The notes beneath the pieces are model-generated. The model worked only from the letters and a program-made list of their open reading frames with translations, had not been told where the DNA came from and ran no database searches. The position numbers were made by a program, and so were the translations under genes. Positions 43,730 to 52,081 of a stretch of DNA of 64,000 nt are shown in pieces (positions within the stretch are counted from its first letter, which is position 1; each line of letters opens with the position of its first letter). Where the stretch lies: NCBI GenBank assembly GCA_002727195.1, contig PBWH01000031.1:15153-79152 (forward strand), written 5' to 3'. The DNA is from Gemmatimonadota bacterium (GTDB taxonomy: Bacteria > Latescibacterota > UBA2968).

Positions 43730-43754
43730 CGTTCCCAGGCTGAGCCTGGGAACG
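43730..43754. repeat. CGTTCCCAGGCT palindrome, copy 4
   Basis: Perfect 12-bp arms around a single G, 4 bases past the stop of the ManD-like gene. A degenerate ccacggaagacacggaggg repeat lies at about 43650-43672. Confidence 0.85.
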
Positions 43755-43757
43755 AGC

Positions 43758-44957
43758 TTACGGACGCATTGGGGATCCGTCGGGGGATCGGGTCTGGGTC
43801 CATTCGATAACGGGGTTGGTGCACGGGTACTTGGCGGCCAACTCTTCGTTGATGTCGATACCGAGGCCTGGCTGTTCGTTCGGATACATGTAGCCATTCC
43901 GGACTTCAGGGAGGCCGGGGAAGATTTCGTAACAGAGCTCGTTGAAGCGGCACCACTCCTGGATCCCGAAGTTCGGAGCCCACAGGTCGAGGTGCAGGTT
44001 CGCGGCGTGACCGACAGGGGAGGTGTCACCGGGGCCGTGCCAGGCGGTCCGCACACTATACATGTTCGCGAAGGCGGCGACGTTGCGTGCCGGCGTGATA
44101 CCGCCCATCTGGCTGACGTGCATTCGGATGAAGTCGATCAGTCGGCCCTCGATGAGCGGTCGCCATTCGAGTGGATGGTTGAACAGCTCGCCCATCGCGA
44201 GTGGAGTGGCGCACTGCTCACGGATGTTGTTGAACCAGGCGATGTCTTCCGGTGCGAGCGCGTCCTCGAGGAAGAAGAGCTTGAACGGCTCAACGTCCTT
44301 CGCCATCTGGATGGCGTCGATCGGGCGGAGACGTTCGTGGATGTCGTGCAGGAGCTCGACTTCCGGGCCGATCTCCGTGCGCACGTGCTCGATCATCTCA
44401 GTCATTCGGCGGACATATTCACGAGGGTGATAGTATGCTCCGTCGGGTGCGCCTTCAGGCTTCTGGATCGTGTCCGACTGTCCGCCGTAACCGCCCATCT
44501 GGATCCGGATATGGCGGTATCCAGACTCCATATGGCGACGAACGCTGTCCACGACCTCGTGCTTGTCCCTACCGCTCGCGTGCGCGTAGGTATCCGCGCC
44601 CTCACGACACTTCCCTCCGAGCAACTGGTACACGGGCATTCCCGCTCGCTTACCCTTGATGTCCCACAGGGCCTGATCGACGCCGGAGATCGCGTTGTTC
44701 AGGACCGGGCCGTTTCGCCAGTAACTGTTGACGGACGACATCTGCCAGATCTCTTCAATCCGGTCGACGTCCCAGCCGATCAGGAAGGGCTTCAGATGCT
44801 CTTCGATCGCCGTGACGACGGCTTCGAAGCGTTGGGTGAACGTCGCGCAGCCCAGACCGTAAAGCCCGTCGTCGGAGGTGATGATCTTGACGATGATGAG
44901 CCGCGATCCGGCGGGTTGGGTGAGGATGGTTTTGATGTCTTTGATGGTGACTGGCAT
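43758..44957 (-). CDS. D-mannonate dehydratase-like protein (ManD/RspA family)
   Basis: 399 residues, the usual ManD length. The capping domain MPVTIKDIKTIL and NSYWRNGPVLNNAISGVDQA are near-diagnostic. Barrel metals: Asp in LLHDIHERLRP, Glu in LFFLEDALAPED, Glu in AMGELFNHPLEW; catalytic His in RTAWHGPGDTSPVGHAANL. ManD makes 2-keto-3-deoxy-D-gluconate from mannonate, though many homologues have low or altered activity. ATG 44957 is taken because homology starts there; the frame to 45011 crosses a repeat. It probably shares a sugar-acid pathway with the enolase-superfamily and RraA-like genes downstream. Confidence 0.88.
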   Translation of the reverse strand: MPVTIKDIKTILTQPAGSRLIIVKIITSDDGLYGLGCATFTQRFEAVVTAIEEHLKPFLIGWDVDRIEEIWQMSSVNSYWRNGPVLNNAISGVDQALWDIKGKRAGMPVYQLLGGKCREGADTYAHASGRDKHEVVDSVRRHMESGYRHIRIQMGGYGGQSDTIQKPEGAPDGAYYHPREYVRRMTEMIEHVRTEIGPEVELLHDIHERLRPIDAIQMAKDVEPFKLFFLEDALAPEDIAWFNNIREQCATPLAMGELFNHPLEWRPLIEGRLIDFIRMHVSQMGGITPARNVAAFANMYSVRTAWHGPGDTSPVGHAANLHLDLWAPNFGIQEWCRFNELCYEIFPGLPEVRNGYMYPNEQPGLGIDINEELAAKYPCTNPVIEWTQTRSPDGSPMRP

Positions 44958-45000
44958 AGGTGTACCTGTGGGTCTAGCAAATCGAGCGATCCGTCCGTTT

Positions 45001-45037
45001 AGGACCGACACTTCGACTCGCGCTCAGTGTGACGGTG
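45001..45037. repeat. CTTCGACTCGCGCTCA intergenic repeat
   Basis: Nearly the same as 53271-53307 (ACCGACACTTCGACTCGCGC, then TCAG) and the inverse of 53232-53255. It belongs to the TCATCCTGAGCGCGAGTCGAAG class. Confidence 0.7.
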
Positions 45038-45038
45038 A

Positions 45039-46346
45039 CTATGGTCGTGATACCTCTAGTATTCCTTCTCGTTGGAGGATGCTGGCGGCGATGGGGTAGG
45101 TGGTCCCGTGCATCGCGTAGACGACGAGGCCGATCCCCTGCGCAAGATAGCCTCCGGGATACAGATTCGCGACATCGACGGATTCGTAGCTGTGGGGGTG
45201 AACCTTGACCTGGCTTACCTGGAAGCGATACGCGTCGTACTTGTCCACGAGCTGGATCTTGGGGAAGCCCTTGAAGACCGAGTAATCCGCGACGCCGCCG
45301 ATCTCGAGAATGACGTGGTCGGCGGTGATGGTCGATGTCTGGCCCGTTGATTCGAGGTGGACGGTCCCGTCGTCTTCGATTCGCGTGATCGATGTCTGGT
45401 AGCGAACATCGAATCGGGGTGAGGGCTCCTCCATAATCTCAGCGATACGTGCGTAGTAGGGCAGATAAAGGCTGTCCCGGATCAGGGGGACGTGCTGGTT
45501 CTCCGATTGGCGCTGCACATACGTGACGTGTTTGCCCGCATCGTGGAGCTCGGTGGCCGCCCAGTCTGCGGAGCGGCCACCACCAACGACGACGACGCGG
45601 TCGCCAGGAAAGTCCTCGGGCTGGTCGTATCGGTTGGTCACGAATGGGAGATCCTGTCCCGGCGCGCCCAGTTCCCGCAAGCTGCAACGCTGACCCGCGG
45701 CGTACACGAGATGCTCGCTCGTATATGTCGATATCTCTCCCGAGTGGACATCCTCCGATGTGACCAGGAAGCCTGAACCGTTCGGCTCGATCGACGTGAC
45801 GTTTGTGTGGGTGCGAATACGATCAGTCTGCCCGAATCGCTCGGGGATGCTGTGGTAGTAATCGATCAGCCGGTGCTTGATGATCAGGTCGTTGACGTCG
45901 AAGTCGATACCGTTCTCGTACGCCCACTGCTGGAGCGGGTAAAATCCGAACTCCATCCACTGGCCGGGAGAGAGTGTCAGGAGGTTCTTGGGGACGTTGT
46001 TCCATAGTCCGCCAACCTCCTCACGCGTGAGCAGCAGGTAGTCGACAGGGTCGTGTGACTGGAAGGTGTAGGCGACCTCGTTGAGGCCTCGGAACTTCTT
46101 GCCCGGGTGGTGTAGGAGACGAAAGAGGTCAGCCGGGGCGATGCCACGACGGACGAGATCCGGCAGGCCAAGCGACAGGAGCGTACCCGAGTGCTGCGAT
46201 AGAAACGCGTGCAGGTCCGGGTAACGGGATTCGAAGAGAGAGGCGCCCTGGTAGTACGGCCACTGGCCGCCAAGGACGACCGCGAGGGGAAGGCCGGCTG
46301 GCCCCCCACCCACGATGATGACTTTGTGGTGCTCGGGTTCAGACAC
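45039..46346 (-). CDS. FAD-dependent flavoprotein, monooxygenase-like
   Basis: 435 residues. FAD-binding VIIVGGGPAGLPLAVVLG at the N-terminus, a second dinucleotide loop VVVVGGGRSADWAATEL near the middle, and the C-terminal VDVANLYPGGYLAQGIGL. This two-Rossmann layout is that of flavin monooxygenases, N-hydroxylases and OSGIN-like proteins. GTG 46346 lies 6 bases after the Ldh2 gene stop with no clear ribosome site, so translation is probably coupled. The substrate is unknown. Confidence 0.8.
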   Translation of the reverse strand: MSEPEHHKVIIVGGGPAGLPLAVVLGGQWPYYQGASLFESRYPDLHAFLSQHSGTLLSLGLPDLVRRGIAPADLFRLLHHPGKKFRGLNEVAYTFQSHDPVDYLLLTREEVGGLWNNVPKNLLTLSPGQWMEFGFYPLQQWAYENGIDFDVNDLIIKHRLIDYYHSIPERFGQTDRIRTHTNVTSIEPNGSGFLVTSEDVHSGEISTYTSEHLVYAAGQRCSLRELGAPGQDLPFVTNRYDQPEDFPGDRVVVVGGGRSADWAATELHDAGKHVTYVQRQSENQHVPLIRDSLYLPYYARIAEIMEEPSPRFDVRYQTSITRIEDDGTVHLESTGQTSTITADHVILEIGGVADYSVFKGFPKIQLVDKYDAYRFQVSQVKVHPHSYESVDVANLYPGGYLAQGIGLVVYAMHGTTYPIAASILQREGILEVSRP

Positions 46347-46352
46347 GTGGAA

Positions 46353-47387
46353 CTATACAGGAGACGTCAGGTCCAGACGCTGCGCTGCCTCCTGTAGTTT
46401 CTCGACCGTGCCGGGTGGGAGGGGAATGCCGTTAGCGGAGCGATCGTCGAACGTTCGGTGCTCGGGCTCGCCGGGCATCATAATCTCCTCGTGACCGTCT
46501 GCCTTCGGAAGTGCCTTGAGCTCGTCGATCGTTTCGTCGAGGAGCGACCTGTAGTCGTCAACGTTGATGAAGAAGCTGATGTCGATCGCGGCCACGAAGC
46601 TGTTCTGGTTATGGATCTTCTCGCCGGACTTAAGGACGGGAACGATCAACGGATTGTTGGCCATCAGGCTGGTCAGGCACTGGAACACCATCGCCAGGCC
46701 CGAACCCTTGGTGCCACCGGCAGGTCGCAGGATCGAGGCGACGTCGGGGTCCGTGGTTTCGCTGCCATCGGGGGCGAGAGCCCATTCGACCGGAATGGGA
46801 ACGCGCTTGTCTGACGCGACGCTGAGCTTTCCGCCGGCTGCGACGCTGGTCGCCATATCCAGTGTGACTGTCTTGTGTTTGCTCGTCGGGAAAGAGAAGG
46901 CGATGGGGCTGTTGTGGAGGCCCGCTGCCTTGGCGCCGAACGGAGCCATATTCGGGGGGCTGCACACGACCGCGATTCCGGCCAGACCCTCGGCGACGGC
47001 CATCTCAGAGTAGTAGCCCATCGCACCCTGATGCGTCACGTTCCGGATCAGGCACCAGCCGATCCCTACCTGCTTCGCCTTTTCGATCACCGCGTTCATC
47101 GCCTGGACCGTCGGGATCGGACCCATCGCCTTGTCCGCATCCATATACAGGACGGCAGGAGATTCCTTGAGGATCTTGATGTCCGGTGTCGCGTTCATCC
47201 ACCCCTTCTCGAGGTTGTCGAGATAGGACGGGATCCGCTGGACACCGTGCGAATCAACGCCGCGAAGGTTGGCCCAGATCAGGACTTCCGCTTCGATCGC
47301 AGCGTCGGCCTCAGGGAGACCGGCCCGGACAAAACAGTCTTTGGTGAACGCCTCGAGGGTGGCTGCGTCGATACGTGGATCGGACAT
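46353..47387 (-). CDS. Malate/L-lactate dehydrogenase (Ldh2) family oxidoreductase
   Basis: 344 residues. Family blocks: ANLRGVDSHGVQRIPSYLD near the N-terminus, NVTHQGAMGYYSEMA, PPNMAPFGAK and RPAGGTKGSGLAMVFQCLT. These NAD(P)-dependent enzymes reduce 2-oxo acids such as 2,3-diketo-gulonate or ureidoglycolate, not classical lactate. ATG 47387 is chosen at the family start; the ribosome site is weak. It is divergent from the aminotransferase at 47562 and co-directional with the flavoprotein. Confidence 0.88.
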   Translation of the reverse strand: MSDPRIDAATLEAFTKDCFVRAGLPEADAAIEAEVLIWANLRGVDSHGVQRIPSYLDNLEKGWMNATPDIKILKESPAVLYMDADKAMGPIPTVQAMNAVIEKAKQVGIGWCLIRNVTHQGAMGYYSEMAVAEGLAGIAVVCSPPNMAPFGAKAAGLHNSPIAFSFPTSKHKTVTLDMATSVAAGGKLSVASDKRVPIPVEWALAPDGSETTDPDVASILRPAGGTKGSGLAMVFQCLTSLMANNPLIVPVLKSGEKIHNQNSFVAAIDISFFINVDDYRSLLDETIDELKALPKADGHEEIMMPGEPEHRTFDDRSANGIPLPPGTVEKLQEAAQRLDLTSPV

Positions 47388-47561
47388 CGGATTACCGTGA
47401 AAGGGGGTGTGCGCGACTCTGCGGCTACCTTGACTTTGGGTATTCGATGGGCTATGATGCCGCACTTTGAGCTTCTGACAGCACCCATCGGCGAAAGGCG
47501 CCCCAAAGTAGTCCGCCCCGGTGGGACCGTCAAGACGTATGTGTTTCGAAACGAGGGATTT

Positions 47562-48893
47562 ATGAGCGTTACGGCCGAGTTAGATGTCGACCGCGTCCGA
47601 TCGCAGGATCTGGATCACGTCTGGCATCCGATGATGCAGCATCAGGGGATGACGAAGGACGATCTGATGGTGATCGTGTCAGGCGATGGGTGTGAGGTGA
47701 CGGATGCTGAGGGCAAGACTTACCTGGACGCCTATGCTGGTATCTGGAACATCAATGTTGGCTACGGCCGGCAGGAAATCATCGATGCCGTCAACGAGCA
47801 GATGCAACAGCTCGCATTCTACCCGCAGACCCAGATCAGCGTTCCCGCGGCGCAGCTTGCGGCGAAACTGGCGGGACTGCTTCCCGGTGACATCAACCAC
47901 GTGTTCTTCGTGAACAGCGGGTCGGAGGCGAACGAGACCGCGATAAAGATCGCCCGTCAGTATGGACGAGCAACTCATCCGGGGGAAAACCGCTACAAAA
48001 TCATCTGTCGCTACCAGGGCTATCACGGGTTCACGATGGGTGCGATGTCGGCGACGGGACAGACCGGCAGACGGTCACCCTATGAGCCGCTCGCCCCTGG
48101 TTTCGTTCACGTGGAGCCGCCAGATGGCGCTGCGCACGGTCCAGACGAGATCGAACAGGTGATCCTGCGTGAAGGCCCGGATACGGTGACGGCGATCCTG
48201 GCCGAACCGATCATCGGTGGCGGCGGCGTTCTCGTTCCTCCAGACGAGTACTTCCCGCGGCTCAGGGAGATCTGCGATAAATACGGGTTGCTCCTGATGC
48301 TGGACGAGGTGATCACCGGATTCGGCCGCACGGGCAAGCTGTTCGCGTCCGAGCACTGGGGTATCGTTCCTGACGTGATGCAGATCGCCAAGGGGCTCTC
48401 GAGTGGGTATCTCCCGATTGGCGCCTGCGCTGTCACGGATCGCGTGTTCGATGCCTTCAAGGGAGAAGCCGGCGAGCACAAGGAGTTTTCACAGGTATCG
48501 ACCTATGGTGGCCATCCCGCGTGCTGTGCCGCTGCACTGGCGAATCTGGACATCCTCGTGGGCGAGCGGCTGTGGGAGAACTCCGAGGAGGTCGGCGATC
48601 ACCTTTCGAACCGACTGAAGGAAATTTCGTCACCGCTGGTGAAAGAGGTGCGTGGTAAGGGGTTGATGATCGCCGTCGAGCTTCAGAATGAGGATGGAAC
48701 CGAGCTGGACGGACCCCGAACGGCAGCCTTCGGGAAGGCGTTGCGGAGCGCCGGCGTGATCACGGGTAAGATGAGCCACGTGATGGCCGGGTCGGAGCCG
48801 GTGTTCACGTTATCGCCCCCGTTGATTCTGACGTCGGAGCAGGCGGATAAGATTGCAGCTGCCTTTGTGACGGCGTTGCGTGAGATCAGCTAG
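47562..48893 (+). CDS. Class III PLP-dependent aminotransferase
   Basis: 443 residues. PLP-binding features: FFVNSGSEANETAIKIARQY, CRYQGYHGFT (aromatic stacking), EPIIGGGGVLVP, LMLDEVITGFGRTG (Asp248 for the pyridine nitrogen) and IAKGLSSGYLPI with the Schiff-base Lys277. Members use omega-amino acids or amines with pyruvate, alanine-glyoxylate pairs, or similar. ATG 47562 follows GAGGG at 5 bases; the open frame to 46875 is antisense to the dehydrogenase and false. The acceptor is undetermined. Confidence 0.92.
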   Translation: MSVTAELDVDRVRSQDLDHVWHPMMQHQGMTKDDLMVIVSGDGCEVTDAEGKTYLDAYAGIWNINVGYGRQEIIDAVNEQMQQLAFYPQTQISVPAAQLAAKLAGLLPGDINHVFFVNSGSEANETAIKIARQYGRATHPGENRYKIICRYQGYHGFTMGAMSATGQTGRRSPYEPLAPGFVHVEPPDGAAHGPDEIEQVILREGPDTVTAILAEPIIGGGGVLVPPDEYFPRLREICDKYGLLLMLDEVITGFGRTGKLFASEHWGIVPDVMQIAKGLSSGYLPIGACAVTDRVFDAFKGEAGEHKEFSQVSTYGGHPACCAAALANLDILVGERLWENSEEVGDHLSNRLKEISSPLVKEVRGKGLMIAVELQNEDGTELDGPRTAAFGKALRSAGVITGKMSHVMAGSEPVFTLSPPLILTSEQADKIAAAFVTALREIS

Positions 48894-49317
48894 CACCAAA
48901 GCATAACCGCGGAGATGTAAGGCAGCAAAGCAAGCGTGGTTCAGAACCAGAGGCACAGGAACCACAGATGAACACAAATGGACACAGATGGTTTGGAGCC
49001 CTTAAGAGCCTGCACCTAGCGGAGTCGAGATAACCTTCGTCAAATAGCCCGGGGTAAGCCGTATCGACAGCGGAGGCGCCACCCCGGGTTAACGTGACAT
49101 AACCCGCTGGCGCCGCGGTTAGCAGGCTCTGGGAGAACGGAGAACCTTCGGCGCCCCGATGGAGATTCGTGCAGACATATTTTCCTCAATGACCGTCCCT
49201 CGATACGTCCCGCCTTCGCGCTCCGCGCTTCGGCGTGACTACTCCTGCCTTCGCCAAGGCCACGGCAAGGCGCGCGGGATGAACGGTGTGTATTCCCACC
49301 ACTAGAAGGGGTATCTG
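48894..49317. other. Gene-free region rich in intergenic repeats
   Basis: Holds a degenerate run (accacagatgaacacaaatg then gacacagatgg, 48960-48990) and a large nested inverted repeat. Its outer arms are AGCCTGC (49007-49013) with GCAGGCT (49122-49128), and its inner arms CCCGGGGT (49048-49055) with ACCCCGGG (49081-49088). GC-rich short repeats follow to 49290. No gene was recognised. Confidence 0.6.
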
Positions 49318-50877
49318 GTGAGTCAGTCAGCGATTCAGGAAACGTTCGAACACAGCCGGAATCTCCGGAAGGAGATGGAGGCGTGGATCAAGCAGAGCCG
49401 GCAGATGGATCCGCCCAGTCGGCACGGTGGCGGTGAAGATGAGGCGAACTACGCCCTCGCGTGGTTCCCGCACTACCTGGTCACCGGGAGTTCCGACGTT
49501 CGCGAGCACTTCACCGAACTGCGCGACCTGCTGAGTGGGTGGGTCGAGCGCGAGTGCCATCACGGCTACGAAACGGAAGCGGAAGCTCACCACGGGACCG
49601 AACCCTTCCTGCTCTTCCTTCCGCGATACCTGGGGCTGTTTCCCGACGACAAAAAGGCGCACAGCCTGCTGGAGGATGCCGCTCACCACATCGGGAATTG
49701 GGTCGAGTCGGTGCCGGCCTGGTTCGATTGGGAAGCGAACCGGTTCATCGGATACCGGATCGGTACTGGAGACGTGGAGAACACACCGGACACCTCGATC
49801 GAGATGGCCGAGCACTTTCGGTTCATCCATATCGCACTGGCTGCGCACCGGGTGACGGGAGACGGACGGTATCTCGACTGGGCCGTCGGCTACGGCCGGA
49901 AGCGAGCCCAGCAGATTTGCGAGGTCGAGGGTGATCGGCTGCCGATGGTCTGGGATCACGACGGACGTCCCATCTTCCAGGAAGAGCTCAGACGGCAGCA
50001 GGGCCATATGTCCGGGCAGCACCACCAGGTCGATGACGATCCTCTGGCCGGTGTCGAGGTTATGCTGGCCAGTGGGGCGATCTACGCGCTTGGTGACCTG
50101 TACCGTGAGACAGGTGAGTCTGTGTTTTCCGCTGCAGCCAAGCGGATCGCCGAGCCGATGGTCGACCAGCTCAAAGATCCGTATGCCGATCCTGGCGCTG
50201 CAGCCATCCTTTACTATCGGTGGACGTTCGGCGATCTGTCGCTCGACACTCGAATCGAGAACCAGATCCGATCCTTCCCGGAAGAAGAGCAGGGCCAGTT
50301 GGCGATGCTCTTTCCGGAACATCGGCGTCGTGAGTGGCCAGGTGTCGGGAAGCGGGCTGATATGACGTTCTGGGGGCTGTGGCAGCACGACGGCTCCGTG
50401 CGTCCCACTGTCGAACCTTCCACGTCTGCGCTGACGCTGGCCTATCACGTGACGGGAGAAGTCGACTACGCCAGGCGCGCGCTCAAGCAGGCTGAACGCA
50501 AGCTGACGATGGCGCGTCGTGTCCTGAGAGGTGGGCGCGAACACGCCGATATGGGCGGCGCCGTCTGTTCCACCGCGGCGGGGCACGGACGTAACTGGGG
50601 CTGGGGCGCAGTCACCGGTTGCTACGGCCCTCTGATGCTGGGGACGCGTGAGCTCAAAGGCTCAGTCGAGCCGGTGATCCGTGCGGAAGCCTACGGGAAT
50701 CGCTCCTTGCCCGAAGACACGGTGACACTGGTTCGTCCGATCGCTGACGGCCACTCTCACGTCGTCGTGCACAACGGTGGAGAGAACGACCACAAACTGA
50801 CCCTGCACGCGGACAAGCCTTACGCGATCGAGGTCGCATCAGGAGAAACGACGACGCTGGAGGTGAGTGGGACGTGA
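49318..50877 (+). CDS. Alpha/alpha-toroid protein, possible glycosidase
   Basis: 519 residues. Largely helical with toroid-type aromatic and acidic motifs: YALAWFPHYLVTGS, AHHGTEPFLLFLPRYLG, TPDTSIEMAEHFRFIHIALA, and late GHGRNWGWGAVTGCYGPLML. The last ~70 residues form a small beta-domain (VVVHNGGENDHKLTLHADKP). GTG 49318 follows GAAGGGG. There is no signal peptide. The fold style suggests a glycan-active enzyme, but no family was recognised with confidence. It is coupled to the aldo/keto reductase by a GTGA overlap, so it probably supplies or uses that enzyme's sugar. Confidence 0.6.
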   Translation: MSQSAIQETFEHSRNLRKEMEAWIKQSRQMDPPSRHGGGEDEANYALAWFPHYLVTGSSDVREHFTELRDLLSGWVERECHHGYETEAEAHHGTEPFLLFLPRYLGLFPDDKKAHSLLEDAAHHIGNWVESVPAWFDWEANRFIGYRIGTGDVENTPDTSIEMAEHFRFIHIALAAHRVTGDGRYLDWAVGYGRKRAQQICEVEGDRLPMVWDHDGRPIFQEELRRQQGHMSGQHHQVDDDPLAGVEVMLASGAIYALGDLYRETGESVFSAAAKRIAEPMVDQLKDPYADPGAAAILYYRWTFGDLSLDTRIENQIRSFPEEEQGQLAMLFPEHRRREWPGVGKRADMTFWGLWQHDGSVRPTVEPSTSALTLAYHVTGEVDYARRALKQAERKLTMARRVLRGGREHADMGGAVCSTAAGHGRNWGWGAVTGCYGPLMLGTRELKGSVEPVIRAEAYGNRSLPEDTVTLVRPIADGHSHVVVHNGGENDHKLTLHADKPYAIEVASGETTTLEVSGT

Positions 50878-51857
50878 ACTATCGACCATTCGGCAACACG
50901 GGACTCGAAGTATCAGAAATAGGCCTTGGTGCATACCCCATCTCGGGTATGCAGCAGCAGGCGGACGGGTCGATGCACGGGTGGAGCGGTGTCGTGGATG
51001 ATGAGTCCGTCGCGCTGATCCACCGGGCAGAAGAGCTGGGTGTCAACCTGATCGACACCGCCGAAGGATACGGGGCGGGTCACAGTGAGGTGATCACCGG
51101 ACAGGCCCTGAAGGGCCGACGTGACAAGTGGATCGTGGCGACCAAAGTTCAGCCGAACCGGGGGCTCGATTCGGAAACACCTGACGAGTCAGTGGCTCGC
51201 CAACGGATCCGAAAGGCCTGCGAGGATAGCCTCGAGCGCCTTCAGATGGAGACGATCGATCTCTACCAGCTTCACGCGATTCCCCACGAGTGGGCGATGC
51301 CGTTCGTGATGGACGAGTTCGCGAAGCTCAATGCGGAAGGGAAGGTGCGATTCTATGGCATCTCGACCAATAATCAGGCAGCGATCGAGAAGTTGGCCAC
51401 GTATGGCCCGGTGGACGTCCTGCAGATCGGCTACAACCTACTCGAGCGCTCGGCAGAAGATCTCCTGACCTGGTCCAAAGAGCAAAACATCGGGACGCTG
51501 ATTCGTGTGCCGCTCGCGAAAGGGATGCTGACAGGGAAGTACTTCGGCGATAACGCGGAACAGGTGCCGGAAGGAGACGTCCGATACGAGCGGTTCCAGC
51601 AGGAGGAGACGGTCAACGGACTCAAGCGGCTACCTGAACTGGGATTCCTGCAGACGGATCAGCGATCGATGGTTCAGGCTGCACTCAGGTATGTGCTGGA
51701 CCATCCCGGCGTGTCGTGCGCGATCGCCGGTGCCAAGAATCGCGAACAGATCGACCACAACGTGGTGGCATCGGATCTGCTCTCCCTGTCGGACGAGGAG
51801 CTGGCGAAGGCGTTGCCGATTGCTGAGCAGATTACGACACCCGGCTGGATCGGGTAG
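50874..51857 (+). CDS. Aldo/keto reductase
   Basis: 327 residues. Catalytic tetrad Asp61, Tyr66 (DTAEGYGAG), Lys91 (VATKVQ) and His134 (LYQLHAI), and the NADP site IAGAKNREQIDHN near the C-terminus. GTG 50874 overlaps the TGA of the toroid gene by 4 bases. It is distinct from the aldo/keto reductase at 12051. It probably oxidises or reduces a sugar released by its partner. Confidence 0.9.
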   Translation: MNYRPFGNTGLEVSEIGLGAYPISGMQQQADGSMHGWSGVVDDESVALIHRAEELGVNLIDTAEGYGAGHSEVITGQALKGRRDKWIVATKVQPNRGLDSETPDESVARQRIRKACEDSLERLQMETIDLYQLHAIPHEWAMPFVMDEFAKLNAEGKVRFYGISTNNQAAIEKLATYGPVDVLQIGYNLLERSAEDLLTWSKEQNIGTLIRVPLAKGMLTGKYFGDNAEQVPEGDVRYERFQQEETVNGLKRLPELGFLQTDQRSMVQAALRYVLDHPGVSCAIAGAKNREQIDHNVVASDLLSLSDEELAKALPIAEQITTPGWIG

Positions 51858-51959
51858 GGCAGTCTTAATAGCCGCCTCCGACGGCAACATCGTGAGAGCC
51901 GCCCCTCGACTACGCTCGGGATGTACATCCGGCGGCGATCAGGAGACCAGAAGCGTGAA

Positions 51960-52023
51960 TGGTCACCGTGCGAAGCACGGCGACCAGAGACAGTTGTGGA
52001 TAAGAGGGTGGGCTGAGCCCGCC
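51960..52023. repeat. GTCACC/GTGGGC two-hairpin repeat, copy 2
   Basis: Hairpin TGGTCACCGTGC/GCACGGCGACCA (51960-51986), then GTGGGCT/AGCCCGC (about 52009-52023). Aligns with 41384-41447. An extra short inverted element (ccctcgactacgctcggga) lies at 51903-51921. Confidence 0.65.
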
Positions 52024-52081
52024 TCGTGTGGTCACACAACGCCCTAAACGCCTTGCGGGCGAGGCTTGGGCCGGAGGATAG

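Noticed and set aside
43621-43824. Longer N-terminus for the RraA-like protein
   Set aside because: The extension translates a palindromic repeat (SFPGSAWE). TTG 43620 with AGGGAG is better.
46875-47561. An N-terminal extension of about 229 residues on the aminotransferase
   Set aside because: It is the antisense of the Ldh2-family gene, while ATG 47562 has a good ribosome site and the family starts there.
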